Positions 1 through 8,802 of a stretch of DNA of 64,000 nucleotides are shown piece after piece (the first letter of the stretch is position 1; every line of letters begins with the position of its first letter). The DNA lies in the NCBI RefSeq assembly GCF_029689925.1, contig NZ_CP121445.1, positions 3,828,501 to 3,892,500 on the forward strand. The letters run 5' to 3'. Below the pieces are notes generated by a model that ran no database searches, was not told where the DNA came from, and worked only from the letters and a program-made list of their open reading frames with translations. The position numbers and the translations under genes are program-made. Origin of the DNA: Anaerocolumna sp. AGMB13025. Lineage in GTDB: Bacteria; Bacillota; Clostridia; Lachnospirales; Lachnospiraceae.

Positions 1-1453
1 CTACTAATATATGAAGGGCAAAAGCACCTACAAAAAACACCGGTAAAATCAATCCGTTATTATCCCGTCTGAACAAATACACGACTCCGAACAAAGAGAA
101 GAATACAACGGCCAGATAATAAACATTATTCCACACAGCCATACGATACATGAAATTTTCTTTGTCAGGGGTTAGAAGTTTCTGATTATTCATTGTAACA
201 ATATTGGTAGTTGTAGCATAATCATCATTGGACCATACCAGATAAAACTTTTTAGCAAAAAGTTCAAGGGTACCAACCGGATCCTTCATAACCGACTGTT
301 TTGCAATTTCAAGGCAGAGCTTATGGGCCTGGGTTGCCGAACCGGTCTCTTTATAGGAATCATTTAAGATATTCATTAACTCTTCACTGTAGCCGCCGTC
401 ACTGGGAATGTTTACACCCACCATTAAACTGTAACCCATAGCTCCGGAACCGGCTGCATCCTTTTGTATCGCATTGGAGATTCCACCGTTAATTATCTGG
501 GTGCAGATTAAATAACCAGCAATAACTACAACTGCCCGTAACCATCCCTTTGAAATAAAAATCTTTCCCAGGGGCAATTCATTAATATTCTTATACACAA
601 GTTTTTTGCGAACAGTAAAGAGACATAATACTACCGCGATAAAATAAACAAGGGCCATGGGTCTGATTGCCGAGGCTGCTGCAATTAGAATACCAAGTAA
701 AAAATGTAGTGCAATGGGTGATACGGAAACCTTAGTATTATCACCATATTTTTTCATTAGATGGACGGTTAATAAGACCGCACCAAATAAGATACAGGTA
801 AACGTAGCTTCCGAACCGTTAATATTACTGAATATAATCTGAGAGGGCCAGAACCAGCTTATTAAAAATGCTGCTATGCCGCCGATGGTTCCGGTTAAGT
901 TCTTACCAATCCGGTAACAGAAGAAGGCAGTAAGCGCTGACATTGCCACATTAAAATATAAAGGTACTGCATAAGCTGTCCCAAAAATTCTCATAACCCA
1001 AGACAATACATAAGAATATCCAAACGTATTGGGGAACAGCGCGATATATTCATTATTTGCCTGAGTAAGCAAAGTATGATCCATTATCATCTTAGCTACA
1101 TCGTAGTAAAACTTATAATCGGACTCCATACTTACCGTATAGGCTTTTATATACCATATCCGGAGTACAATCCCCCCAGCCAGGACAAGTACTACAAACA
1201 GCCCTTCAAGCCATGGACATTTTCTTTTCATAAATTCACCTGCCATAACCATAGAAGGCCTGGTCATTAAATAAAAGAGAGCATGAATCACTGCAATTGC
1301 CCCAAAGATTCCAAGAATAAGCAATACTTGTGACAGCAGTGGGTATTCTTTTCCCTCTTTAAATTGTGTTACTCCAAATATAAGTATCAAAAGCCCCGCC
1401 GCCAGATACAAATACATTGCCAGGTACGAAAACCAATTCCTGCGAAAACTCAT
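1..1453 (-). CDS. GT39-like polytopic membrane protein (partial, C-terminus outside window)
   Basis: An open frame starts at ATG 1453 behind a GGGG-containing leader and runs off the window edge after 484 codons. The product is very hydrophobic, with many predicted membrane segments. A first loop contains ESDYKFYYDVAKMIM, which resembles the acidic, aromatic first loop of GT39/ArnT-type transferases that use polyprenyl-linked sugars. A soluble segment with NIPSDGGYSEELMN follows in the second half. It lies 20 bp downstream of the UDP-GlcNAc 2-epimerase gene and in the same direction, so it is probably the distal gene of the exopolysaccharide operon. A transfer of a sugar or substituent from a lipid carrier outside the membrane is inferred from family resemblance only; an O-antigen-polymerase-like role is the main alternative. 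Confidence 0.7.
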   Translation of the reverse strand, partial: MSFRRNWFSYLAMYLYLAAGLLILIFGVTQFKEGKEYPLLSQVLLILGIFGAIAVIHALFYLMTRPSMVMAGEFMKRKCPWLEGLFVVLVLAGGIVLRIWYIKAYTVSMESDYKFYYDVAKMIMDHTLLTQANNEYIALFPNTFGYSYVLSWVMRIFGTAYAVPLYFNVAMSALTAFFCYRIGKNLTGTIGGIAAFLISWFWPSQIIFSNINGSEATFTCILFGAVLLTVHLMKKYGDNTKVSVSPIALHFLLGILIAAASAIRPMALVYFIAVVLCLFTVRKKLVYKNINELPLGKIFISKGWLRAVVVIAGYLICTQIINGGISNAIQKDAAGSGAMGYSLMVGVNIPSDGGYSEELMNILNDSYKETGSATQAHKLCLEIAKQSVMKDPVGTLELFAKKFYLVWSNDDYATTTNIVTMNNQKLLTPDKENFMYRMAVWNNVYYLAVVFFSLFGVVYLFRRDNNGLILPVFFVGAFALHILV

Positions 1454-1472
1454 AGCTACCCCTTTTCTTTCT

Positions 1473-2570
1473 CTACAATCTGCTAGTTAAAATATCTATT
1501 ATCTGTTTACAGGCAGTACCGTCACCATAAGGATTAGAAGCCTTACTCATGGCATCGTATTCCTCTTTATCAGTTAATAGACGTTTAAATTCCCGGTAAA
1601 TAGTTTCCTCTCCGGTACCGATTAACTTTAAGGTACCAGTTTGTATCCCTTCCGGTCGTTCTGTGGTATCCCGAAGTACCAATACCGGTTTTTTAAGCCC
1701 CGAGGCTTCCTCTTGAATACCGCCGCTGTCAGTAAGGATAAACTCGGACCGGTACATAATATTGTGAAAATCGATTACATTCAGCGGTTCAATGATCTTT
1801 ATCTTGGAATCCTCTTTAAAAACCTCCGCCGCAATTTTTCTGATTGCCGGATTTAGATGTATTGGATAAAGTACCTTCACGTCATTAACTTCATTCAGAA
1901 CCCGTTTTATTCCATGAAAGATATCATAGAGGGGAGGTCCTAAATTCTCCCTGCGATGGGCCGTCAGCAATACAAGTCTGCTCCCCGATGCCCATTCTAA
2001 AACCGGATGGGTATAGTTATCATTGATACTTAAGTTCAGGGCATCCATTATGGTATTCCCGGTTACAAAAATACTTGACTCCGGTTTACCTTCTTTTACC
2101 AGATTCATTTTTGCCGTTTTGGTTGGCGCAAAATGAAATTTAGCACCGATCCCGATTGCCTGCCGGTTATATTCTTCCGGGTATGGTGCTGTTAAGTCAT
2201 AGGTTCTAAGCCCCGCTTCCACATGCCCATAAGGAATATTCATATAAAAAGCCGCCAGAGAAGCCGCAAAAGCTGTGGTAGTATCGCCATGCACCAGCAC
2301 AAGATCCGGTTTTTCTGTTTCCAGCACCTTTTTCATACCAGTGAGAATGGATATGGTAATATCAAAAAGGTCCTGTCCTTCTTTCATTATATTAAGATCA
2401 TAATCCGGAGTAACAAAAAAGCTGTCAAGAACCTGTTTCAGCATTTCCCTATGCTGACCGGTAATTAAGACCAGGGTCTGAAATTCTTTTATTTTATACA
2501 ACTCCTTTACCAGTGGGCACATCTTTATCGCTTCTGGTCTTGTACCGAATACTACCATAATCTTTTTCAT
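1473..2570 (-). CDS. wecB: UDP-N-acetylglucosamine 2-epimerase (non-hydrolysing)
   Basis: Converts UDP-GlcNAc to UDP-ManNAc in the cytoplasm. The N-terminus MKKIMVVFGTRPEAIKM carries the family signature GTRPEAIK. HGDTTT near residue 95, HVEAGLRT near 120 and PYPEEYNR follow, and the C-terminal half has the LLTAHRRENLG and LTDSGGIQEEA motifs that bind UDP. The length, 365 residues, is normal. I prefer ATG 2570 over the in-frame TTG at 2579 because an AGGAAG box sits 10 nt before the ATG but only 1 nt before the TTG. It lies about 145 bp downstream of the BcsB-like gene. Its place in the operon suggests that the polymer contains ManNAc or a ManNAc-derived sugar such as ManNAcA, or that the gene serves a linked wall glycan. 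The identity of the epimerase is secure; the use of its product is inference. Confidence 0.93.
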   Translation of the reverse strand: MKKIMVVFGTRPEAIKMCPLVKELYKIKEFQTLVLITGQHREMLKQVLDSFFVTPDYDLNIMKEGQDLFDITISILTGMKKVLETEKPDLVLVHGDTTTAFAASLAAFYMNIPYGHVEAGLRTYDLTAPYPEEYNRQAIGIGAKFHFAPTKTAKMNLVKEGKPESSIFVTGNTIMDALNLSINDNYTHPVLEWASGSRLVLLTAHRRENLGPPLYDIFHGIKRVLNEVNDVKVLYPIHLNPAIRKIAAEVFKEDSKIKIIEPLNVIDFHNIMYRSEFILTDSGGIQEEASGLKKPVLVLRDTTERPEGIQTGTLKLIGTGEETIYREFKRLLTDKEEYDAMSKASNPYGDGTACKQIIDILTSRL

Positions 2571-2715
2571 ACTTACCAAGCTTCCTTTTACTTTTTTTAT
2601 ACCTTATTCCATCCGGCCACTTTTTGCCCCTTTTTTCCATTAGTATAACAATCAATACAGCTCATAAAAATTAATTTAGTTATCCAACTCTTACCGTAAG
2701 CTGCTTCTTTCAGGG

Positions 2716-5058
2716 TCAGTCTTTCTCATTATTTCTTCTGTGCTTTCTGGCTCTTACTAATATAATGATTGCTGCAAAGAGAAGCATAAACAGAGCTGAG
2801 GCTGCAACTATTGTAAACATGATCGGCTGCTTATTTTCTTTTACAAACTCTTTTACCGTAGGCTTTGTTTTTAAGTCCGTATCTTTCATAAATTGAAAAC
2901 TCTTTATATCCATCGTAGTGTCAATCAGATTACAGTCACCTTTTAATTTCCCACGGTTCTCCACAGAGTTTAAGAAGTCCATTGCAATGCTTATGGTATT
3001 GTCATTCGTACCGCATACTGCCAGGATTGCCCTGCCATCGGAATAGGGTGACTTGAACAATTGAAATGCCGCTATGCTTTTAGCATAATTATCCGAAAGA
3101 ACAAGCTGACTGCTGTTTAAAAAGGCATCCCCTCCCGTGCTGTAAGGAAAAAATAAATGCTTGCTTATCTTCTGCAGGAACTCATTTTCCTGAAACGTTC
3201 CGGCAGTTATGATGTTGTAATCGCTGTCCTGCTCGGAAAATTCATTGGCTTTTTGAACTTTTATTTCCCCGTAAGCTCCTACATTCTCGCCATACAATGC
3301 TAGGGTTTTTCCCAGCAGGTTTAATTCCCTGCTGCCCGGATTATTGCTTGTAACAACCAGGATAGAATTAAATCTGCCGTTGCTTTGATATGGTGCCGGC
3401 TTATAATTAAAGGATACCTTGGTACTTGCTTCTGCCGGAAGATAAAGAACAGAATCCCCGTTCACATAGGCCCAGGGCATCTCATCCTGTCTCAGACTGC
3501 AGAACAAATCCTGCAATTCAAGATCAAATGCTATTTTAATACTATTGGCGGCACTGCCAACAATATCTGCCGGAATGGTAAAGGTAAGTTCGTCACCGCC
3601 GGCATTTTCTCTGGATAATTTTTTGCTTGCTATGGGTATATCCCCCCAAAATACACTAATCAGCGAACGGGTAAAATCCAGGTTGTCACTGTATCTAAAC
3701 TTTAATGTAATTTTACCTGAGGAAGCTAAAATATAGTCATTCTGAAAAGGTAAATACAAAGTGGATTCTTTATGGAAAGGTCCCACAAAGGTAAGCCCGC
3801 TTCCCATAATATCGTTAAGAGTATAATTATCGGCAACCAACTGGCTTAACAGACCGGATTCATACGCGGTCTTAGCACTTCCTTCCCTTACATAGGCGGC
3901 AGACACCTTTTCCTGGGATAACCGGTTTTCATCTAAAAGCATATTAACGGCTTCCATGAGGTTTTCCTCTTTATCTGCTGTAATTACCATTAAGGGCTTG
4001 CCATCCCGGTCTTTTGTAAGTTCCACCATTCCAAGACCATTTAACCCTATGCTGCTGCCGCCAGACCCGCTTTGCAGATATTGCTTATACTCCTGGGGCA
4101 GGTTGTCCCTTAAGGCTATGATTATTTTTCGGTCTGTTCCTGAACTGTCTGCATCTTTTAGAAAGCCAAGAGTTATCTCATTTTCTTTTTCAACCTGTGA
4201 ACTTATGTCAGCCATTAAATACAGCGCCGCTGCGATTTCACCGTTATTCACTGTATCAGAAACAAATATGCCGGTTCCTAGTCCGGTAGGATTGGCAGTA
4301 GATATAAAGGGATACGGGAAATAGTTAATCTGATTATTCGTTTCTTTTAATTCATAACCGGCATAGATGTAGGAATTCTTACTAATATTAACCCAGTTTG
4401 CCCAGGAATTATCTTCTTCACAGCCTTCATAATCATAAAGTCTGACATAAGAAGTCACACTTAACTGGTTATAACCGGCTTTGAGGGCAGCGGTTGGAAT
4501 TTCTACATACAAAAGCTGGTTTTCACCGTCTTTGGAAGTAATTTTGCAGGAAGAAAAGGGTTCATTATTGAGCATAAACGTTAAGGAAGCGGGTAATTTA
4601 TCATTAACCATCTGACTTACGCTAAACTCGATTTCAGCATATACATATTTGGTATCCCAATAATTTGGAATGTAGAAATACAGTCCTTCCGTTGAAATGA
4701 CACCTTTTAAAATACGGTCATAGTCAAAGGAAAAATATTTTTGATAGGCTGTTTTTGGCACCTGCGGTTTTTTCACATCCGGTTCAAGGGCATCCGCGGG
4801 ATTGGAATCAATAATGTTATTTACCGCCTCCTGATATGCCTGACCATTGGCAGTATCTTTTTCTGCTTTGCTATCGGCTGCTCCAGTCTTATTTACTCCA
4901 GACTTGTTTGCCGCTCTATCCTTATTGGCCTCTTTATCCCTGACTGTTTCCTTTTGGTTCTTATTTGGATTAGCCCCATATGCCTGAGTTTCCCCTGTAA
5001 TGACCAAAACCAAAGCAAGTATTATAAACCAGATTTTCTTATTCCATAACTTCTGCAT
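2716..5058 (-). CDS. BcsB-like cellulose synthase accessory protein
   Basis: A 780-residue extracytoplasmic protein with an N-terminal signal sequence (about 1-28), a Lys/Asn/Glu-rich linker to about residue 90, a large body of beta-rich repeats, and a single C-terminal membrane helix (QPIMFTIVAASALFMLLFAA) followed by a basic tail. This layout and motifs such as YDYEGCEEDNSWANW and the paired jelly-roll/ferredoxin-like organisation match the BcsB family, which holds the nascent glycan as it leaves the synthase. Its ATG directly follows the stop codon of the preceding synthase gene, so the two are translationally coupled. In cellulose systems BcsB is essential for BcsA activity, and the same partnership is inferred here. 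Whether the product is cellulose or another beta-linked glycan cannot be read from the sequence. Confidence 0.82.
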   Translation of the reverse strand: MQKLWNKKIWFIILALVLVITGETQAYGANPNKNQKETVRDKEANKDRAANKSGVNKTGAADSKAEKDTANGQAYQEAVNNIIDSNPADALEPDVKKPQVPKTAYQKYFSFDYDRILKGVISTEGLYFYIPNYWDTKYVYAEIEFSVSQMVNDKLPASLTFMLNNEPFSSCKITSKDGENQLLYVEIPTAALKAGYNQLSVTSYVRLYDYEGCEEDNSWANWVNISKNSYIYAGYELKETNNQINYFPYPFISTANPTGLGTGIFVSDTVNNGEIAAALYLMADISSQVEKENEITLGFLKDADSSGTDRKIIIALRDNLPQEYKQYLQSGSGGSSIGLNGLGMVELTKDRDGKPLMVITADKEENLMEAVNMLLDENRLSQEKVSAAYVREGSAKTAYESGLLSQLVADNYTLNDIMGSGLTFVGPFHKESTLYLPFQNDYILASSGKITLKFRYSDNLDFTRSLISVFWGDIPIASKKLSRENAGGDELTFTIPADIVGSAANSIKIAFDLELQDLFCSLRQDEMPWAYVNGDSVLYLPAEASTKVSFNYKPAPYQSNGRFNSILVVTSNNPGSRELNLLGKTLALYGENVGAYGEIKVQKANEFSEQDSDYNIITAGTFQENEFLQKISKHLFFPYSTGGDAFLNSSQLVLSDNYAKSIAAFQLFKSPYSDGRAILAVCGTNDNTISIAMDFLNSVENRGKLKGDCNLIDTTMDIKSFQFMKDTDLKTKPTVKEFVKENKQPIMFTIVAASALFMLLFAAIIILVRARKHRRNNEKD

Positions 5059-6351
5059 CTATTTACCCTTCCTAATCTTACTGGTATCCTCTGACGACTC
5101 TGCATAACGCACTGTTTTTTCCCATTTAACTTCCCTTTTATAGATTGTATCACCGATGGATTGCAGAATGGAATTGAGTACCACGAAAACCCACAGTTTG
5201 GAATAGGAAAAAAGCATAATCAATATCAAAACTGCTGATTCAAAATTAAACTCATTTTCTTCTACTGCCATTGTAATCAGCATATTCAAAACAAAAACCA
5301 GGATAGCCATACCCCATAAAACCGTGGAAAATCCGCTGATGGAGACATGTACAAAACCTAGTACACCGGCAAAAAATATAAGATCGGAAAAAATCAGGGA
5401 GGATAGCATCAGCAGATATACCAGTAAGTAATACAAAACATCCAGCCTCATTTTACCCGCATCTTTGTCAAATACATATTTAAAATTTTTAAGCAGCACA
5501 TAGATATTTCCTTTTGCCCATCTAGTTCTTTGTTTAAACCATATGGGCAGCAGATGGGGCTCTTGCTCCCAGGTCACGGCTAAAGGCATCATCTTTATAT
5601 AATATCCCATGCGGTAAATCCGGAAACTAATCTCTGTATCCTCCGATAATGCCTTGGGGTCCCATCCCCCCATCTCCTCAATAATACTTCTTCGGATAAC
5701 AAAATTGGTGCCGGGGATTGTACATAATTTAAAAAATAAAAACCGACCGGCTTGATTCATGCATTGATAGGCTAATGTCTCAATATTGACAAACCTGGTG
5801 AGTATACTGGCATTCCGGTTTCTTGTCCTGAACTTTCCTATGACGGCACCGGCTTTCTCATCGTTAATGAGGTTCTCAACCAAAAGGGTAAGTGCCTTTG
5901 GTTCCGGAGTGTTGTCCGCATCATATATGGCGATCACACTCCCCCTTGCAACAGAAAAACCAATATTTAAAGCATTGGATTTTCCTTTTCCGCCGGCTTC
6001 ATTATCTGTATTGATGACTAATAACTGCCGGTCTGGATTTGCCTTTTGAATCTCTGCTAATACGTTAGCAGAATCATCACTGGAATTATCATTAATTACT
6101 ATGATTTCATATTTATCACTGGGGTAATCAAAATTTAAGAGAGCTCTTACCGTTTTCTGTATTACAATACTTTCGTTATGAGCAGGTACTAAAACGGATA
6201 CCATGGGGTATACCGCCGTCTCAATATGTCCATCCGTCTTTTTGACCCTGGAATAATAGATATAACCGCCGATGGACAATACAATATTAATTGTCATCAA
6301 TATCCATATTACATAGATGGAATACATTGATAAAATATCAGCCCACGTCAT
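5059..6351 (-). CDS. Processive GT2 polysaccharide synthase (BcsA/PgaC-like)
   Basis: A 430-residue membrane glycosyltransferase with one N-terminal helix (about 8-32), a GT-A catalytic domain and about four C-terminal helices. The catalytic signature of processive synthases is complete: DNSSDD near residue 88, DAD at 144-146, the SEDTE (TED-type) motif at 236-240, and QRTRW (QxxRW) at 274-278. It should polymerise a UDP-sugar and feed the chain through its own membrane pore. No PilZ domain follows the last helix, unlike BcsA, so c-di-GMP control cannot act directly on this chain. The 5' end overlaps the DUF2334 gene by 4 nt (ATGA), and the 3' end abuts the BcsB-like gene. The closest known analogues are the clostridial cellulose-like (Ccs) and poly-GlcNAc synthases. 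The substrate is unknown, although the wecB gene nearby makes an N-acetylated sugar possible. Confidence 0.88.
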   Translation of the reverse strand: MTWADILSMYSIYVIWILMTINIVLSIGGYIYYSRVKKTDGHIETAVYPMVSVLVPAHNESIVIQKTVRALLNFDYPSDKYEIIVINDNSSDDSANVLAEIQKANPDRQLLVINTDNEAGGKGKSNALNIGFSVARGSVIAIYDADNTPEPKALTLLVENLINDEKAGAVIGKFRTRNRNASILTRFVNIETLAYQCMNQAGRFLFFKLCTIPGTNFVIRRSIIEEMGGWDPKALSEDTEISFRIYRMGYYIKMMPLAVTWEQEPHLLPIWFKQRTRWAKGNIYVLLKNFKYVFDKDAGKMRLDVLYYLLVYLLMLSSLIFSDLIFFAGVLGFVHVSISGFSTVLWGMAILVFVLNMLITMAVEENEFNFESAVLILIMLFSYSKLWVFVVLNSILQSIGDTIYKREVKWEKTVRYAESSEDTSKIRKGK

Positions 6352-7940
6352 TTTTTCTGCTCTCTTTCTTTCGTATAAAGGAACTTCTTTCTGTTAAACT
6401 GCCTTGCCCGGATAATGAAAAAGGTAAATAAGACAGAAGAAATTATTACAACAACTACAAGGATTTCATTCAGTCCGGCAAGATCCATGGCTATCCAGTG
6501 GAATAACCCTTTATTATAATCAAAATTTTTATCATATGCAAAGGGAATATAATCCAGTGACTTTTTTTCATTATTAAAATACACCTGTCCGCCAGAGGTA
6601 TGAAGGTATAAGTTATTAGCATATACACTGTTGTCAATTTCCCATAGATTTTTAAATGGGATACCGGAAGTCTTTTTTTCCTCTAACTGTTCCTTTATCA
6701 TATCAAAACTTTCATTCATATCAATATAAGTTGCTGTGGAATGAACCATAATCTGATTGCTTAAAAGATCGTCCAGATAAATGGAGGATCCAATCATATT
6801 GTGTCCGTCACTGTATATAGAATTAAAATGCTCCGATAAATCCACCGAAGCCTCCCCTTCCTCCTTATACCAGAATATGGTGGAATACCGTCTGATGATT
6901 TCCCTGCTGGTTTCTGTAAACATAAATCGTTCCGGCACCTGTATTCCTAAAGGATAGACACCGTAGTTGGTATAGGCCTCCGTGGCAGTGGTTAAATACT
7001 GCCATATCAAATCTACATTCTTATCTTCTCTTAATGTTATGGGAGCGTGCATGATTACAGCCCCTCCGCCTGCCTGGGCATATCGTAATATTTCACAAAA
7101 ACGCTCCATGGCAGGATACTGCCCATTCTGGTAAACCGGCATAACAGATATGATAAATGGAAGTTTGTTATCAGTTAAATACTCAATAACCTTCATTAGG
7201 GTATTGGCATTGGTATAAGGATAAACCTCATTCAGTACAATATACTGGGCGTAGGTATGAGGCTTTCCGTTATAGGGCCAGAGCCACTGGGCCACTTCAT
7301 CTGTAAATGATGCTAATAGCAGGGAATCGTTAAAATCTGTAACCGGTGTATATAAAAAGGAACCATATACGGAATATAAACCGGAAGATTCGCCGGCTAC
7401 TGATATCATACCAGCAGTATAACGAAAGTTACCTTTTAATAAATATCCGCGGTCTAAATTCGTCAGGGTATTAAATTTTCGCTTTTCAGAGAACTCATAA
7501 GTAACGGAAGCCGTTACATCCCTAAATTCCGTACTGGTGATGGGATATCCCTTTTTGTCAACATAGGCCTTAACCATATCCCCGCCGGCAACAAAAACTG
7601 CTTTGTCAGAATCAGCCAGGGCATTAATAAAAGAATTAGTTACCCCTGTTAGATTATAGCATATAATAGAATCATAATTATTTAATACCGGCAGACACTC
7701 ATCCACTGAGGCAAACACTACACTGTGCTGCAAATAGGTCAATACTTCAACAATGGACTGAACACCGGAGAGTTCTTCTTTGGTAGGATTATTATTATAT
7801 ATAATAAGCATTTCGGCAGGCTTAAGCGGGTTTTCTTCCCCTCTGACCACTCGGGGTTCGGTAAATGGATTACCAATTGCAGCAAATAGGATAATACAGC
7901 AGAGCAGACATAATTTCTTATACATCATACTGCAGCTCAC
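6348..7940 (-). CDS. DUF2334-like, polysaccharide-deacetylase-fold membrane-anchored protein
   Basis: A 530-residue protein with an N-terminal signal or anchor (about 8-24), an extracytoplasmic body and a C-terminal membrane helix (LNEILVVVVIISSVLFTFFII) with a basic tail. The middle (about 230-330) resembles DUF2334, a NodB-like deacetylase fold. The motif that normally carries the metal-binding aspartates (LDDV) reads VLNEVYP at 235-241, and the later HGYTH-type motif is reduced to MHAPITL. It may therefore bind rather than deacetylate glycan. The GTG start at 7940 has AAGG 6 nt upstream and overlaps the previous gene by 23 nt, which points to coupled translation. Proteins of this kind recur in BcsA/BcsB-like operons of Firmicutes. 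Loss of catalysis is inferred from the motifs only. Confidence 0.68.
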   Translation of the reverse strand: MSCSMMYKKLCLLCCIILFAAIGNPFTEPRVVRGEENPLKPAEMLIIYNNNPTKEELSGVQSIVEVLTYLQHSVVFASVDECLPVLNNYDSIICYNLTGVTNSFINALADSDKAVFVAGGDMVKAYVDKKGYPITSTEFRDVTASVTYEFSEKRKFNTLTNLDRGYLLKGNFRYTAGMISVAGESSGLYSVYGSFLYTPVTDFNDSLLLASFTDEVAQWLWPYNGKPHTYAQYIVLNEVYPYTNANTLMKVIEYLTDNKLPFIISVMPVYQNGQYPAMERFCEILRYAQAGGGAVIMHAPITLREDKNVDLIWQYLTTATEAYTNYGVYPLGIQVPERFMFTETSREIIRRYSTIFWYKEEGEASVDLSEHFNSIYSDGHNMIGSSIYLDDLLSNQIMVHSTATYIDMNESFDMIKEQLEEKKTSGIPFKNLWEIDNSVYANNLYLHTSGGQVYFNNEKKSLDYIPFAYDKNFDYNKGLFHWIAMDLAGLNEILVVVVIISSVLFTFFIIRARQFNRKKFLYTKEREQKK

Positions 7941-8796
7941 TTTCTACCTTCTGCTTATATCCAATCACATCTTTTCCATATACCTCTGCCTGATACTGCA
8001 GATAAGCGAATTGAAAATCCAGTCTTATCGTTTTATTTTCAATAATTTCAAGGGCTGCATCTTTTGAATTTAAGTTGTGTTTCAAACGGTCCTTTACTAT
8101 TTTTGCACCGCCTGCATCGCATAGCAGAATCATGGCCAAAGTGCCCTTATCATCGATTGCATATACTTTATCTTCAACCCGTAATGTTTCCTGTACCACA
8201 ACTGCCAGTTTCTGTTTTAACGTGTTATAATAATTTCTACCCAGTATTTTCTTAAGTTCAGGCTCATATCTAAGCCTTACAATCATCAGAGTGATTTCTG
8301 TCTTTTTCCTGGTGGCTAAGGCAATGGAAGAACCCAGGTCCAGGTATAAGCTTTTCAAATTGTATAAACCGGTTAAAGAATCAATCAAAACCAGATCCTC
8401 TACCTGTTCTCTTAATATTCCGATTTCTGTTTCAATCTTAATGCTTCTTTGAATAAAAAGTATCATTGCCCCTACTGTTATTAACGGGTAAATGAGCCAT
8501 ATATAATTAATTGGTTCTATGGTTTCAGTAAAGGTATAATTCATAAATATCTTATAGGCCGTATAGACAACTACCTGAAACCCTGCACATACTATACTGG
8601 GTATAATTAACCGGTATGCCGCCAGCATGACTGCCATAAAGGTAACCAAAAGCATCAGGGTGAATTCCATCTTCTGCTGTACAGGAGATAAAGACAAAAT
8701 TACCGTACCGGAGAATAAACAGATTAATAAAAGCAGCATCCCTAAGTCTTCCAGAACATAACCGGTTATTTTCTTATCAGTTATTTTATTTGCCAC
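7918..8796 (-). CDS. Membrane protein with degenerate GGDEF domain (candidate c-di-GMP receptor)
   Basis: A 292-residue protein with four N-terminal membrane helices (about 17-36, 42-60, 64-82, 98-115), a short coiled coil (116-136) and a GGDEF-fold domain that opens with the usual DSLTGLYN (139-146). The active-site GGDEF is replaced by DDKGT at 215-219, so cyclase activity is very unlikely. The inhibitory-site motif RxxD is kept as RVED at 206-209, exactly five residues before that position as in true GGDEF proteins. PelD has a comparable plan (four helices, GAF, degenerate GGDEF with RxxD) and uses it to bind c-di-GMP and switch on a polymer synthase. This protein lacks a recognisable GAF domain. 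It starts at GTG 8796 with a good GGAGG. A receptor role is inferred but well supported by the motif spacing and by the PilZ-less synthase in the same operon. Confidence 0.78.
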   Translation of the reverse strand: MANKITDKKITGYVLEDLGMLLLLICLFSGTVILSLSPVQQKMEFTLMLLVTFMAVMLAAYRLIIPSIVCAGFQVVVYTAYKIFMNYTFTETIEPINYIWLIYPLITVGAMILFIQRSIKIETEIGILREQVEDLVLIDSLTGLYNLKSLYLDLGSSIALATRKKTEITLMIVRLRYEPELKKILGRNYYNTLKQKLAVVVQETLRVEDKVYAIDDKGTLAMILLCDAGGAKIVKDRLKHNLNSKDAALEIIENKTIRLDFQFAYLQYQAEVYGKDVIGYKQKVESELQYDV

Positions 8797-8802
8797 TTTT
8801 AT

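Noticed and set aside
1473-2570. WecB as part of a separate teichoic-acid cluster
   Set aside because: No tagA, tagO or similar genes are visible. The gene lies within the run of polysaccharide genes, so the simpler reading is one operon, although teichuronic or wall glycan use cannot be excluded.
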